Assembly (NCBI RefSeq): GCF_963082655.1
Contig: NC_081555.1
Span: 33,138,057-33,202,056, forward strand
Direction: 5' to 3'
From: Stomoxys calcitrans
Lineage: Eukaryota; Arthropoda; Insecta; Diptera; Muscidae
DNA: 64,000 bases
Notes under the pieces: generated by a model
Seen by the model: the letters and a program-made list of their open reading frames with translations, nothing else
The model's database searches: none
What the model was told of the DNA's origin: nothing
Shown: one piece after another, positions 1-11,325 of the stretch
Layout of the letters: each line of letters begins with the position of its first letter
Numbering within the stretch: position 1 is the stretch's first letter
Position numbers and translations under genes: made by a program

Positions 1-926
1 TCTCGATTTGAAGTTTTGGGCCATTAAAAGGCCCAATGTCGCCGAAATTTTAGACAGTGAGTTCTGTTATGGCCTTCGATGTCCGTTTTCAATTTGGCTA
101 AGATCGGTTCAGATTTGGTTATAGCTGCCATATAGACCAATCCTCCGATTTAGGGTCTTAGGCCAATAAAAGCCACATTTGTTATCCGATTTTGCTGAAA
201 TTTGGGACCGTGAGTTGTGTTGGGCTACTGGAAATCGTTCTTTAGTTTGGCCCAGATCGGTCCAGATTTGAATATAGCTGCCATATAGATCGATCTCTCG
301 ATTTAAAGTTTTGGGCCCATAAAAGGCGCATTTATTATACGATTCGCTGAAATTTGGAACAGTGAGTTGTGTGAGGTCCTTCGACATCGTTCTACAATTT
401 GGCTCAGATCGGTCCACATAAGTATGTAGCTGCCATATAGACCGGTCTCTCAATTTACGGCTTTGGGCCCAAATAAACCGTATTTATTGTCCGATTGGAG
501 TCGTGTTAGGCCCTTCGACGTCTTTCAGGCCCATATGTCAAAAGTTTTGAATATAGCTGCCATATAAGCCGATCTCTCGATTTAAAGTCTTGGCTCCAAA
601 AAAGGCGCATTTGTAAGACGATTTTGCTGAAATTTGACACAGTGACTTATATTAGGCTTTTTGACAACCGTGTCGTAAATGCTTCAAATCGGTCTATATA
701 TTGGGATATATAGCTACCAAAAAGACCAGTATTTTGTACTACACAATTGAACAATGACTTGTACTTATTAGTATTCGGTCCAAATCGGTACATATTTCGA
801 TATAGCTGCTATGGGGCATAAGGTATGTATATTTCACCGGATTTTGACGAAAGGTGGTTTATATATATCCCCGAGGTGGTGGGTATCCAAAGTTCGGCCC
901 GGCCAAACTTAACGCCTTTTTTATTT
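1..926 (+). mobile_element. Class A mini-me/HINE-like element, right part (continues before the window)
   Basis: About five diverged copies of a unit near 153 bp are visible, each with a TAGCTGCCATATAGACCGAT-type block and a CGATTT.GCTGAAATTTGG block. The element ends at 870-926 with GGTGGTGGGTATCC, then a hairpin at about 890-910 (stems like AAGTTCGGCC and GGCCGAACTT, one base changed here) and a T-rich terminus. The left end lies outside the window. Reading frames on either strand are translations of the repeat and are not genes. Confidence 0.85.
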
Positions 927-2347
927 TAAATTTCTACATAATGACGTCTGCCTTTTGTTGTCTGACTGAGCTAAAATTGGATTTCGATTTTTGTGATTTT
1001 TTTCCTCTTCTTTGCTACTTTAAGTGGTATTGTATTCCCATAATCGTCATCATCATTATTTCTGTTTATGAGGTAAACATTTTGAAATTGTACAATCGTT
1101 AAAAGCGAACGATTCCATTCAATGCTGCAACTACCATTAAAGTTGCATCAATTTCCTAGCAATGCTTTTCTTTTTGTCGTTGGGAGAGGAGGGGAGGGGT
1201 GAAATTGGAAACTTAACAGCTACAAACATTTCAGTTGTGAAGAAAATTCCAATTTTGTTTTCACTGGAATTATACAATCACATGTGTGTGAGTTGAGGAA
1301 AAGAAAAATATGGCCCATGTGAATGTTTATGGCCCGGTTCAATGACGAATGGTTGTGATGAGTTTTTCAAATACGATACGGCCAGACCTTATGCATGGGA
1401 AAGTGCTTGTATTTGAAGATATATGTATACCTTTAATCCAACTGTAAATTATATAAAGAAAACAAGGAAGATTTTTGTAGTGACGAAATCCTTATAAGGG
1501 CACTTTATGCTCTCTACCATAGGATGGGGGAATGACATATGCCAACTACTAAATGAGAAGTTTATTTGATTGGTAATGTCTTTGCATTTAAAGATAATCA
1601 AAATTTTTAGTTTTTTTAAGGGAAGAAATAATCCCTGCTAGGTCTTTTTATGCCCTCAATAAATCATATGCTACCTAAGTTTTTCTCATTCACAATAACA
1701 TTTTCCCAATTAATATTTCTTGTTCAGTTCTAAGAAAATAGCACACCTCAATAACAAATCATTCAACATGCTGCTCATAAAGGTCAACTAAAATCAATAT
1801 CAAGCCAAAATGCTATTCTCAACTACCAGTCAATAAAGCTAGTCAGACAATAGGGGTAGGCTAGCTAGATATTGTTTCAGTTATTGAAACACGTTTTTCT
1901 CTCTTGAGCCAGCGTATACTTAAAAATCAATTGGTGCCCATAGTTGCTTGTGAATAACCCATTTTCATATTTGGTTTCCACTTTGGCAGTGGTGGCTGTG
2001 GCTGTGTAATTTTTCCTGACATTTTAAAATACACAAAGCTTGCAACAATTGCAAATGTTGCAACTAAGGAACCACCAACCAACAAGTGTTGCACAGATGA
2101 GTATAGATTTCCACATAGTGGGAGGGGGCAACAAGGATGAGCATGGCAGTGATTTTACACTGGTTTACAATGAAATTGTGGAAAAATATTGAAAAAATTT
2201 GATGTGTTATTAGTTGCAACCTCTTTCAGAAATCGGGTCACACCTTGAAGTCTTCTTAATTCTCCTCTATTGGTTGCATTATTCAGAATCCTTAGTGTGG
2301 TAGAGCTCGACATAAATTATTCTAAAGAACAATTCTAGGGACCATAA
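927..2347. other. AT-rich unassigned DNA
   Basis: No element end, LINE motif or convincing exon is visible. The 82-residue frame at 854-1102 starts inside the class A element and has no recognisable domain. This may be older host sequence between insertions. Confidence 0.5.
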
Positions 2348-3436
2348 TTATACCCTACACCACTACTGTGGTACAGGGTATTATAACTTCGTGGATTTGT
2401 TTGTAGCACCCAAAAGGAAAATAGATAGACCCATTGATAAGTATACCGATCGACTCAGAATCACTTTCTGATTCGATTTAGCCATGTCCGTATGTCTGTC
2501 TGTCCGTCCGTCTGTCTGTCCATGTTAATTTGCGTACAAACTACAGGTCGCAATTTTCATCCGATAGTCTTTAAATTTGGTATGGGCATGTTTTTCGGCC
2601 TAGAGACGAAGCCTATGGAAATTGGAAAAAATCGGTTCAGATTTGGATATAGCTCCCATATATGTTTTGTCCGATTTGCAGTAATACAGCAATAAAATGG
2701 TCATTTGTTAACCGATTCTCTCAAAATTTGGCAGGAAGGATTTTCTTATGATTCCCAATATAACTGGTGAATTTCATAGAAATTCGTTCAGATTTGGATA
2801 TAGCTCCCATATATATGTTTCGTCCGATTTGCAGTTATACAGCAATAAAATAGTCATTTGTCAACCGATTCTCTCAAAATTTGGCAGAAAGGATTTTCTT
2901 ATGATTCCCAATATAACTGGTGAATGTCATAGAAATTCGTTCAGATTTGGATATAGCTCCCATATATATGTTTCGTCCGATTTGCAGTAATACAGCAATA
3001 AAATTGTCATTTGTCAACCGATTCTCTCGAAATTTGGCAGGAAGGATTTTCTTATGACTCTCGATATTACTGGTGAATTTCATAGAAATCTGCTCAGATT
3101 TAGGTATAGCTCACATAAATTAATATTGTTCGATTTTCACCCCTAGACACACTGCAAGCGCATTTATTGACCAATCTTCTCAAAATTTTGTACAACCCTT
3201 TCCTCCACGAATTCCACATGATCCATAAAGCTTGATCGAAATCGGTTCAGATTTAGATATAGCCCCATCTCCCGTCATTTGTCAACCGTAGTTATTATTA
3301 CCTATCTGAATACATCCGCCGAAGTGCATCAAAATTGGTTCAGAATTAGATATAGTCCCACTTTTGTATTTAAAAGTTAGGTGTAGGGTATTGAAAAGTC
3401 GGCACCGTCCGACTTTTGCCTTTCCTTACTGGTTTT
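2348..3436 (+). mobile_element. Class C mini-me/HINE-like element, complete
   Basis: The left end starts TTATACCCTACACCACTACT. The core CGATTTAGCCATGTCCG runs into a short GTCY tract at about 2484-2522. Then come about four units of 151-153 bp with TTTGGATATAGCTCCCATAT and CGATTCTCTC.AAATTTGGCAG blocks. The right side carries GGTGTAGGGTAT, which is the inverted complement of the left ATACCCTACACC. A terminal hairpin follows at 3394-3417 (stems AAAAGTCGG and CCGACTTTT), then a T-rich end. Subterminal inverted repeats plus a one-sided hairpin fit Helentron-associated elements of the DINE-1/mini-me type. Confidence 0.87.
3394..3417 (+). repeat. Terminal hairpin of the class C element
   Basis: Stem AAAAGTCGG pairs perfectly with CCGACTTTT around a six-base loop. 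The stem sequence differs from the class A and B hairpins (AAGTTCGGCC / GGCCGAACTT) while pairing is kept, which argues that the structure matters. Confidence 0.8.
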
Positions 3437-3454
3437 ATTTATTTAAGAAAGTCC

Positions 3455-3520
3455 AATCCACATAGAATGGGGGTATACTAATTTAGTCATTCCGTTTGTA
3501 GCACTTCGAAATATTGAACA
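3455..3520 (+). mobile_element. Left-end fragment of a class A element
   Basis: ATAGAATGGGGGTATACTAA followed by TTTAGTCATTCCGTTTGTAG and CTTCGAAATATT matches the left end of complete copies elsewhere (for example 15320-15375). It is cut off before the core, next to the LINE at about 3540. Confidence 0.75.
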
Positions 3521-3602
3521 TTCTTCAATTGGCTATGACAGAACATTTGTTCCACAAGTCGAACGTAGAATGGCGTTCCAAGCGTCTCGATCCATCGGGC
3601 TT

Positions 3603-4037
3603 TTAGCCGTCCTGGTTTGCGTGTACCCCGTGTTTGCCTTCAAAAGAATTCTTTGCTGGAGCTTCTTCATCCATTTTGACAATATGAGCTAGCCAACGCT
3701 GCAATGGTCGACATACAGCTCGTGGTTCGCAAACTGGACCATATATTTTACGAAGAATCTTTCTCTCAAATACTCCAAGCATTGCCTCATCTGCTTTCAC
3801 AAGTACCCATGCTTCAGAACCATATAACAGCATTGGTAGTATCAGTGTCTTGTATAGTGTTATCTTCGTCTGTCGAGAGGTGGTCTTGTTTCTAAACCGC
3901 TTACTTAGTCCAAAGTAGCATCTGTTTGCCAGTATTATTCTTCGCTTAATCTCAAAACTGGTGTCATCCGTTTCGGTTACGGCGGTGCCGAGGTATATAA
4001 AGTTACTGACTATCTTGAGGTTCCCAACTTTCTCCAT
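3603..4037 (-). pseudogene. C-terminal RT-region fragment of the RTE-like LINE
   Basis: The 144-codon frame begins with a NFIYLGTAVTETDDTSFEIK motif, then KTLILPMLLYGSEAW and FERKILRKIYGP. This is the thumb and C-terminal part that follows the YADD box in this LINE type. It is out of frame with the RT fragment upstream. The homologous segment in the second copy is at about 46330-46640. Confidence 0.8.
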
Positions 4038-4591
4038 TTTCTTTATCTACTCGTTTTGTGCAAGGCTTTTTGGGAGTTGAAACCATCCATTTCGTCTTAT
4101 CTGAAATTACTGCCAGACCCATTTTCACGGACTCTCTTTCGATTCTTTCAAAGGCTGCAGTTACTACTTCCGGTGACAGATGTCGTCGGTGATATCGATG
4201 TCGTCGGCATAGGCGAGTAGCATGTGTTCTCTTGTGAATAGTGTGCCATATCTATTCACATCTGCATCCCCTATAATCTTCTCCTGCAGGATATTAAAGA
4301 GCACACGATTGGCTGTCTCCTTGTCTGAAACCTCGTTTGGTATTAAATGGTGTTGAGAGATTCTTTCCTATTCTTACTGAGGAATGCGTATCAGCAAATA
4401 TCATCCTGCAGACTTATTAATTTCGCAGGGATAGCAAACTCAGACATGACTTGAAATACCTTTGAACGTATAGGAGTATCGAAGGTGGCTTTGTAGTCAA
4501 CAAAGAAATGGTAGGTGTTGATTTGTCCTTCTCGGGTCTTTTCTAGGATTTGGCGCAGTGTGAATATCTGGTCCAGGGTGGATTTATCAGG

Positions 4592-5194
4592 TCAAAAGCC
4601 GCATTGATAGCTCCCAATTATCTCATAGACTTTTGGTTTTAATCTTTCACACAGTACGCTCGAGAGCTTCTTGTATGAGATGGGTAGGAGACTTATTCCT
4701 CTGTAGTTGGCACATTCCGTCTTGTCTCCTTTTTTGTGTACGGCACATTGTATGTTGAGGTTCCAATCATCGGGTATGCGTTCGTCTAGCCAGATTGCGC
4801 AGATAAGCTGATGCATACGCCTTATCATCGTGTCGCCTCCGATCTTAAATAGTTCAGCGGGTAACCCGTCGGCTCCTGCTGCCTTGTTGTTCTTTAGTCG
4901 GGTCACTGCTACTTGGACCTCATTCTGACTAGGAGGTAAACATTCTATACCATCATCGAGGATTGGTTCTGTGGCATTCTCTTCACCGCCAACGTCGGAC
5001 ACTAGCAAAATAAAATATTCATTCCATATCCTCAGCATGTTGTCTGTGTCAGTTACCAGATTTCCTTCTTTGTCTCTGCAGGAGGATGTGCCTGCACCAA
5101 AGCCATCGGTTTGATGTTTAATTCTTTGAAAGAAATTCCGGATTTCATTGTGACATTTGGACATCTCAATTTGCTCACACTCTCGTCTTTCCAT
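4592..5194 (-). pseudogene. Reverse transcriptase fragment of the RTE-like LINE
   Basis: This 200-codon open stretch covers the N-terminal half of the RT domain. Residues 100-117 carry LKNNKAAGADGLPAELFK, the usual RT box 1. Residues 152-170 carry VHKKGD...CANYRGISLLP. Residues 196-200 are YQCGF, where a TGA stop ends the frame. The catalytic aspartates lie downstream in other frames, so this is not a functional enzyme. The upstream piece includes the linker typical of this LINE type (EIRNFFQRIKHQTDG). It would have copied element RNA at a nicked chromosomal target. Confidence 0.85.
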
Positions 5195-6072
5195 TGCCTT
5201 TTTCTTTCTGCGGAATAGACGTTTCTCCTCTCTCCTTTTCTCCCGATACCTCTCCTTTATCTGGCGTTGCTACTGATTGCAGGGTTGCTCTATATGCCGC
5301 ATTCTTGGCTTCAGTAGCATCTTGACCCTCTCGGTCGTACCATGGGTTTCTTGGTGGAGGCTTCCGTTACCCAAGTACGGATTGCGCGGCAATTTCCATG
5401 GAGTGGGCAATGGTTTGCCTTTGCGCCATTATTTCATCGGAACAAAGAGGGCTTTCATGAAGCAGTTGGGTCAGTCGAGTTGAGTATGCCGTTGACATCT
5501 GTTGTATTTGCAGCTTTTCAATGTCCAGCTTCCATGCAGTGCAGATCGTACTTTCCTCGCCGTGTTCTATCGGGTGCGAACCTTTGCTGCAACAAGGTTA
5601 TGGTCCGAATCTTTATTCGCTCCACGTATCGATCGTACATCTAACACGCTGGATGAATGCCTTCCAATTATCACAACATGATCAATTTGGTTTCTCGTGT
5701 TTTGATCGGGTGACAGTCATGTGGATTTGTGAATATTTTTATGTTGAAATCTGGTGCTACTAACTACCATGTTTTTTGCCCAGCCGGAATCTATCAGCCT
5801 CAACCGTTATCTCGTGGAGGCTAAAATTTCCGACTGATGGACCAAAAATGTCTTCCTTCCCTATATTCGCATTAAAATCTCCCAGAACGATTTTAATATC
5901 ATGCTCGTAGAAAATATCCTTGGTCTGCTCGTCCTTGTCTTCCGTCGGGGCATGATCACTAATAAGGCTGATGTTGAAGATTTAACCTTTTATGCGGATT
6001 GTGGCTAGCCTCTCATCCACCGGAGTAAAGCTTGAGACAAGGTGTTTCAGTCTCCGACTAACCGCAATTCTT

Positions 6073-7108
6073 GATATATATTCTTGATCGTCATGGCATT
6101 TTATGGCGATCCAGCCATGTCCGTCCGCCTGGCGGTCCGCCCATCCGCCTGTCTGACGAAAGTATGCTCTCTAACTATCGAGGGAGTAAAGCTAGCAGCT
6201 TGAAATTTTGCAAAAATACTTCTTATAGGTGTAGGTCAGTTGGAATTATAAATGGGCCATATCGGTCCACGTTTTGATATAACTGCCATATAAACCGATC
6301 TTGGATCTTGAATTCTTGAGCCACTATAGGGCGAAATTTTTATCCGATTTGGCTGAAATTTTGCACGACGTGTTTCGCTGTGACTTCCAACTACTTTGCC
6401 AAGTATGGTTTAAATCGGTCCATAACCTGATATAGCTGCCATATAAACCGATCTGGGTCTTGAATTCTTGAGCCTCTAGAGGGCACAATTCTTATCCGTT
6501 TTGAATGAAATTTTGCACGACGTGTTTCGCTATGACTTCCAACAACTGTGCCAAGTATGGTTGAAATCGATCCATAACCTTATATAGCTATCATGTAACC
6601 CGATCTGGGGTCTTGACTTCTTTAGCCTCAAGATGGCGCAATTCGTATCCGAATGGAATGAAATTTTGCACGACGTGTTTCGCTATGACTTTCAACAAGT
6701 GCTCAGAGTATGGCTGAAATCCGTCTATAACCAGATATAGCTGCCATATAAACCGATCTTGGGTTTTGACTTTTTGAGCCTCTAGAGGGCGCAATTCTTA
6801 TCCGATTTGAATGAAATTTTGCACGAAGTGTTTTGCTATGACTTCCAAAAACTTTGCCAAGTATGGTTTAAATCGGTACATAACCTGATATAGCTGCCAT
6901 ATAAACCGATCTGGGAACTTGACTTCTTGAGCTTCTAGAGGGCGCAATTCTTATTCGATTTGGCTGAAAGTTTGCATGAAGTATTTTATTATGACTTTCA
7001 ACAACTGTGCCGAATAAGGTTCAAATGGGTTCATAACCTGATATAGCTGCCATATAAACCGATCTGTAATCTTGACTCTTGAGCCTCTAGATTTGCCTGA
7101 AATTGAAA
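6073..7108 (+). mobile_element. Class B mini-me/HINE-like element, both ends missing
   Basis: It starts at the core (TTCTTGATCGTCATGG, then CCAGCCATGTCCGTCCGCC). About six units follow, spaced 152-154 bp (CCATATAAACC-type blocks near 6285, 6439, 6591, 6743, 6897 and 7050). The unit contains CTTGAGCCTCTAGAGGGCGC. No left TTATACCC end and no right hairpin are present. Confidence 0.85.
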
Positions 7109-7349
7109 TGACCATCAACATACGTGTTTACTGGCCCAGCGCTCCAACCACATGTGTCGCACATGTATCCTTTGCTGTGATCTGAAGCTCGCCTTCACCT
7201 TTAACCGGGGAACAGACGCTGATATTGGCGATTAGTTATTTGAAGGTGCTAATAACTCGCCTTGTTATCTCGAGGATCATTGGTATTCAGTATTTAATTA
7301 AGAGCCTGTGCTATCTGACTCCTCACTGAGACTCTCCTCTCGAAAATCG

Positions 7350-7873
7350 AGAGGTATATAAAGTGTACAAATTCTTGATCGTCTCGATATTTTGAGTCGA
7401 TCTACCCATGTCCGTCCCTCCATTCGTTTGTCGAAATCACGATAGCGGTCGAACGCATAAAGCTAGTCGCTTGAAATTTTGCACAGATACTTAATATTGA
7501 TGTTCGACTTTTGGGATTGCAAATGGGCCATATCGGTTCAGATTTGGATATAGCTCCCATATAGACCGATCTCCCAATTTGACTTCTTGAGCCCCTGAAA
7601 TCCGCAATTTTTGTCCAATTTGGCTGAAATTTTGCAGAAGATGATCTGCTATGACTTCCAAGAGCTGTGCGAGTTACAGTCCAAAGCGCTCTTTAACCTG
7701 ATGTAGCTGCCATAAAACCCGATCTCCCTATTTGAAATCGTGGGCCTCTGGAAGCCGCAATCCGATTTGGTTGTTATGACTTTCAACAACTGTGCCTAGT
7801 ACGGTCCAAATCGGTCTGTAACCAGATGTAGCTCCCATATTTTAGCAGAATCCATGATGGTGGATTCGTTTTT
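7350..7873 (+). mobile_element. Class D mini-me/HINE-like element, truncated
   Basis: The core at 7370-7420 (TTGATCGTCTCGATATTTTG, then CTACCCATGTCCGTCC) is followed by three units of the CTTGAGCCCCTGAAA type. It stops at TTTTAGCAGAATCCATG (about 7841), the start of the class D right end, and loses the terminal hairpin. About 240 bp of unassigned sequence (7109-7349) separates it from the preceding class B element. Confidence 0.8.
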
Positions 7874-8027
7874 TACATGTTTTAATGTCGTCCAGTGTAC
7901 GTGATGGCAGTGGCACAAAATGAGGCATGAACACGGATGAATAAATGAAGCAACTTTGTCCAACACGATCATTGGTGCTGATTAAAAACGAATGTTTTGA
8001 AAATCATTACTAAAGAGTCACTCTGCC

Positions 8028-8572
8028 ATGGAGAAGACCGAACAAAATTTAAACTTTGAAGGCGCCCTTTCACGTTTTCGATTTCTCGGGGTGATGATCA
8101 TACTGCTATTGCCTGTAGTTTTTGTTGTTGTTGTGGTTGTGTTGTCTAAGATGTCGTTGTCATTATTGTTTGCCGGCATATTTAGCCGATTTTGTTTGGT
8201 TGTTTTTGCAACAGCCTTAAATGCCTCATTGCTATAATCATCGCTCACTCATGCATTCATTCATTGATTGCAACGAAATGCTGCACCGTTAAAATGACAT
8301 TTCAATTTTTTAGTTCCATGTTTATTTCAGAGTGGTTTCATCTCATCTCCCATTTGTTTCCCTCCATATGGGCTTCTATAGCTGATGCCATGAAACTCTT
8401 TGAGGATGGCTGGCAAAAGGTTACTTCTGGGGAATGCATAGATCCAGCCGTAAATGGAAGCAACCGTAACCAAAAATTTGTTGTGGTTGTTTGCCACAGC
8501 AACAATAGCAACAACAACAACAACAACCGCAGAGACAATACGAGTACCAAGAACAGCCCCATGAAGTCATAG
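8028..8572 (+). other. Unassigned single-copy-looking DNA with a possible 3' exon (8331-8572)
   Basis: A splice-acceptor-like tract (TTCCATGTTTATTTCAG, ending about 8330) precedes an open frame to a TAG stop at about 8570-8572. The frame reads WASIADAMKLFEDGWQK, then a C, then an asparagine run (HSNNSNNNNNNRRDN) typical of CAA-rich fly exons. The frame is open upstream as well (8192-8572). A second short frame at 8028-8237 would encode a hydrophobic peptide, and the opposite strand is also open, so low-complexity sequence may explain all of it. No family is recognised. Confidence 0.22.
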
Positions 8573-9311
8573 ATAGTTTAAGTGTTATGGGTACTTTTTG
8601 ACCCCAAGAGTAAACTATTCACATTTTTTTAATGGGTTGTTTTGTTAGGAAGATAATTTAAAATTTGTCCAGATTGGGCTGATGGAAATTCTGTGCATGC
8701 CGAATGAAATTATCACTTAACCTTGGTTTTTAGTTATGCCATCTTAAATTCTACTCGTAAGTGGTAGTAGTATTATTTTTTTGCACATCTAAGGCAAGCT
8801 CTAGGGTGATTACCCCTTTCCAGAGGGTGACTACTTTACCCGAATGTTCGCGAAAGGAACGTCAAAAGGCCGGCGCTGACATGCCACTAGATTGAAGGTA
8901 GAAGTAGTTCTCACCACCTCGTTGACCGCGTAACTGAGACAAAGACTGGGATCGAGGGTACTGTACAAGGATACAGAAAAGTAGCTTTGGCAAAACAAAT
9001 GGCTCTAAGATTGGGGAAGAGAACTACTATGAGTCTACATTGCAGATGCAAAAACTGCATTCTTTTAGCGCAAAGCCTTTTAGTCAAGATTCAAGTGATA
9101 ATAGAATAAATAGGTGAACTGATATAGTGCTAATACAAGTCCTTCAGTTGTGAAGGTATACAAGGATAGTCATATAGCTAAAGGGCGATAACAACCAGAG
9201 CTGCAAAGTTACCTGCCGATTTCGAATTGGAGGATCGATATACCCAGATGGTGTCGATGTCCCTCTGATACAACGAGTGTCGAGACGCTATCCGTGCTTG
9301 GAGACATGATA
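8573..9311. other. Unassigned DNA
   Basis: Mixed composition with no open frame of note and no element ends. It is richer in G+C between 8830 and 9300 than the flanking AT-rich DNA. That might mean a very old mobile element fragment, but no motif supports it. Confidence 0.4.
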
Positions 9312-9590
9312 GATTAGGTTAGGTTAAAAAGCGGGTGCGGATATTAATCCGCCCCATATCACTATGGACATACCCCCAAACCAGTAAATGGCTGAGCTCT
9401 AAATACTAAAAAGTAACCAACATCTGAGAGCCTTCTCATTACGCTCCTGAATGTTACACTTTCAATTAAGTTTCCTATACAAGATCACTCCTACGTATTT
9501 GACCTTGTCAGATATCAAAATCGTTTTATTGATGCGTCAAATTGGCCCACCTTCGTCTTCCTCGTAAACAGGCATATTAACATTAAACAA
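9312..9590 (-). mobile_element. LINE-L fragment: 3' end plus a piece of the RT region
   Basis: It opens with TTAGGTTAGGTT and a GCGGATATTAATCCGCC-type block shared with the 3' ends at 31069 and 47872. From about 9425 it carries an RT-region segment (CATTACGCTCCTGAATGTTA and ATTGGCCCACCTTCGTCTTC) matching 11330-11470 and 33120-33260. The RNase H part between them is missing, so the copy is internally deleted. It is cut off by the class B element at 9591. Confidence 0.78.
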
Positions 9591-11325
9591 TTAAGAGCGT
9601 GCTAAGTTCGGCCAGGCCGAATCTTATATACCCTCCACCATGGTCGCATCTGTCGAGTTATTTGCGCAGTATCTGCTTTTAGGCAAACAAAGTATAATGA
9701 ATAAGGACGGAGGTGCAGCTATATCAAGTTATAGTCCGATTTGGCAATCGGGAGATCGGTTTATATGGGAGCTGTATCAAGCTATAGATCGATTCTGACC
9801 CTATTGCACACGTATGTTGAAGGCAATGGGAAGAGCCGTTGTACAAAATTTGGGGTAAATCGGATGAGAATTGCGCTCTCTAGAGGCTTAAGAAGTCAAG
9901 ACCCAAGATCGGTTTATATGGCAGCTATATCAGGTTATTGTCCGATTAGGAATATACTTGGCACAGTTGTTGGAAATGCTATCAAAACACTATGTGCAAA
10001 ATTTCAGTCAAATCGGAAGAGAAGTGAGCCCTCTAGAGACTCAAAAAGTCAAGACCCAAGATCGGTTTATATGGCAACTATATCAGGTTATAGACCGATC
10101 TAAACCATACTTAGCGCAGTGGTTGGAAGTGCTATCGAAACACTATGTGCAAAATTTCAGTCAAATCGGATAAGAATTCCGCCTTCTAAAAGCTCAAGAA
10201 GTCAAGACCCAAGATCGGTTTATATGGCAACTATATCAGGTTATAGACCGATTTAAACCATACTTAGCGCAGTGGTTGGAAGAGCTATCGAAACACTATG
10301 CGCAAAATTTCAGTCAAATCGAATAAGAATTCCGCCTTCTAAAAGCTCAAGAAGTCAAGACCCAAGATCGGTTTATATGGCAGGTATATCAAAACATGAA
10401 CCGATTTAAACCATACTTAGCGCAGTGGTTGAAAGTGCTATCAAAACACTATATGCAAAATTTCAGTAAAATCGGATAAGAATTCCGCCTTCTAAAAGCT
10501 CAAGAAGTCAAGACCCATGATCGGTTTATATGGCAGCTATATCAGGTTATTGACCGATTAAGACCATACTTGGCACAGTGGTTGGAAGTGCTATCGAAAC
10601 ACTATGTGCAAAATTTCAGTCAAATCGGACCAGAATTGCGCCTCTAGAGGCTCAAGAAGTCAAGATTCCAGATCAGTTTATATGGCAGCTATATCAGGTT
10701 ATAGACCAATTTGGACCATACTTCGCACAGTTGTTGGAAGTGATATCAAAACACTATGTGCAAACACTATGTCAAATCGGAAGAGAATTGCGCCCTCTAG
10801 AGGCTCAAGAAGTCAAGACACAAGATCGGTTTATATGGCAGCTATATCAGGGTATGGACCGATTTGAACTATACTTACCACAGACGTTGAAAATCATAAT
10901 TAAACATGTCATGCAAATTTTAATAATATAAGGATAAGAATTGCGCCCTCTAGTGGCTCAAGAATTCAAGATCTACGATCGGTTTAATTGGCAGCTATAT
11001 CAAGTTTTGAACCCACTTAACCATATTTAGCTCAGTTATTGGAAGTCATAACAAAACACGTCATGCAACAATTCAGCCAAATCGGATAAGAATTGCGCCC
11101 TCTAGAGGGTCAAGAAATCAAGATTCCAGATCAGTTTATATGGCAGCTATATAAGGTTATGAACCGATTTCAACCAAACTTTCAGCCAAATCGGATAAGA
11201 TCTGCGCCCTCTAGAGGCTTAAAAATCAAGATCCCTGATCGGTTTATATGGCAGCTATATCAAAACATGGACCGATATGGCCCATTTATAATCCCAACTG
11301 ATCTACACTTGAACGGACGGACGGA
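9591..11325 (-). mobile_element. Class B mini-me/HINE-like element, minus orientation
   Basis: The right end comes first: GAGCGTGCTAAGTTCGGCC, the hairpin, then TATATACCCTCCACCATGG. About eleven units of about 153 bp follow (GATCGGTTTATATGGCAGCT blocks). The unit before the core (AAAACATGGACCGATATGG, CCCATTTA) is reached at 11266, and the copy breaks off in GGACGGACGG at about 11325, fused to LINE-L. Confidence 0.87.

Larger units (their letters stand above)
3540..6065 (-). mobile_element. RTE-like non-LTR retrotransposon, decayed copy
   Basis: Read on the minus strand, the segment runs from an APE-type endonuclease remnant (about 6060-5770, with SDHAPTEDK and LGDFNANIG motifs) through a reverse transcriptase domain (about 5200-4200) to a C-terminal region (4037-3603, with TLYKTLILPMLLYGSEAW and RKILRKIYGP). 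The YADD-type catalytic codons survive near 4210 as YADDIDI. Stops and frameshifts separate the three parts. One is a stop where the family normally has arginine after QCGF (about 4590). The 5' side is cut off where a class B element core begins at about 6073. Assignment to the RTE group is from recalled family resemblance. LINE identity is firm and clade is provisional. A second copy lies at 44005-46870. Confidence 0.85.

Noticed and set aside
1..926. CRISPR-like regular repeats
   Set aside because: Units are ~153 bp, diverged and continuous, without short identical repeats and unique spacers, and the genome is eukaryotic.
8018..8248. 76-residue minus-strand protein with Asn/Thr runs
   Set aside because: It has no ATG at the start (GTG), is complementary to another open frame, and the runs come from a TTG-type low-complexity stretch.
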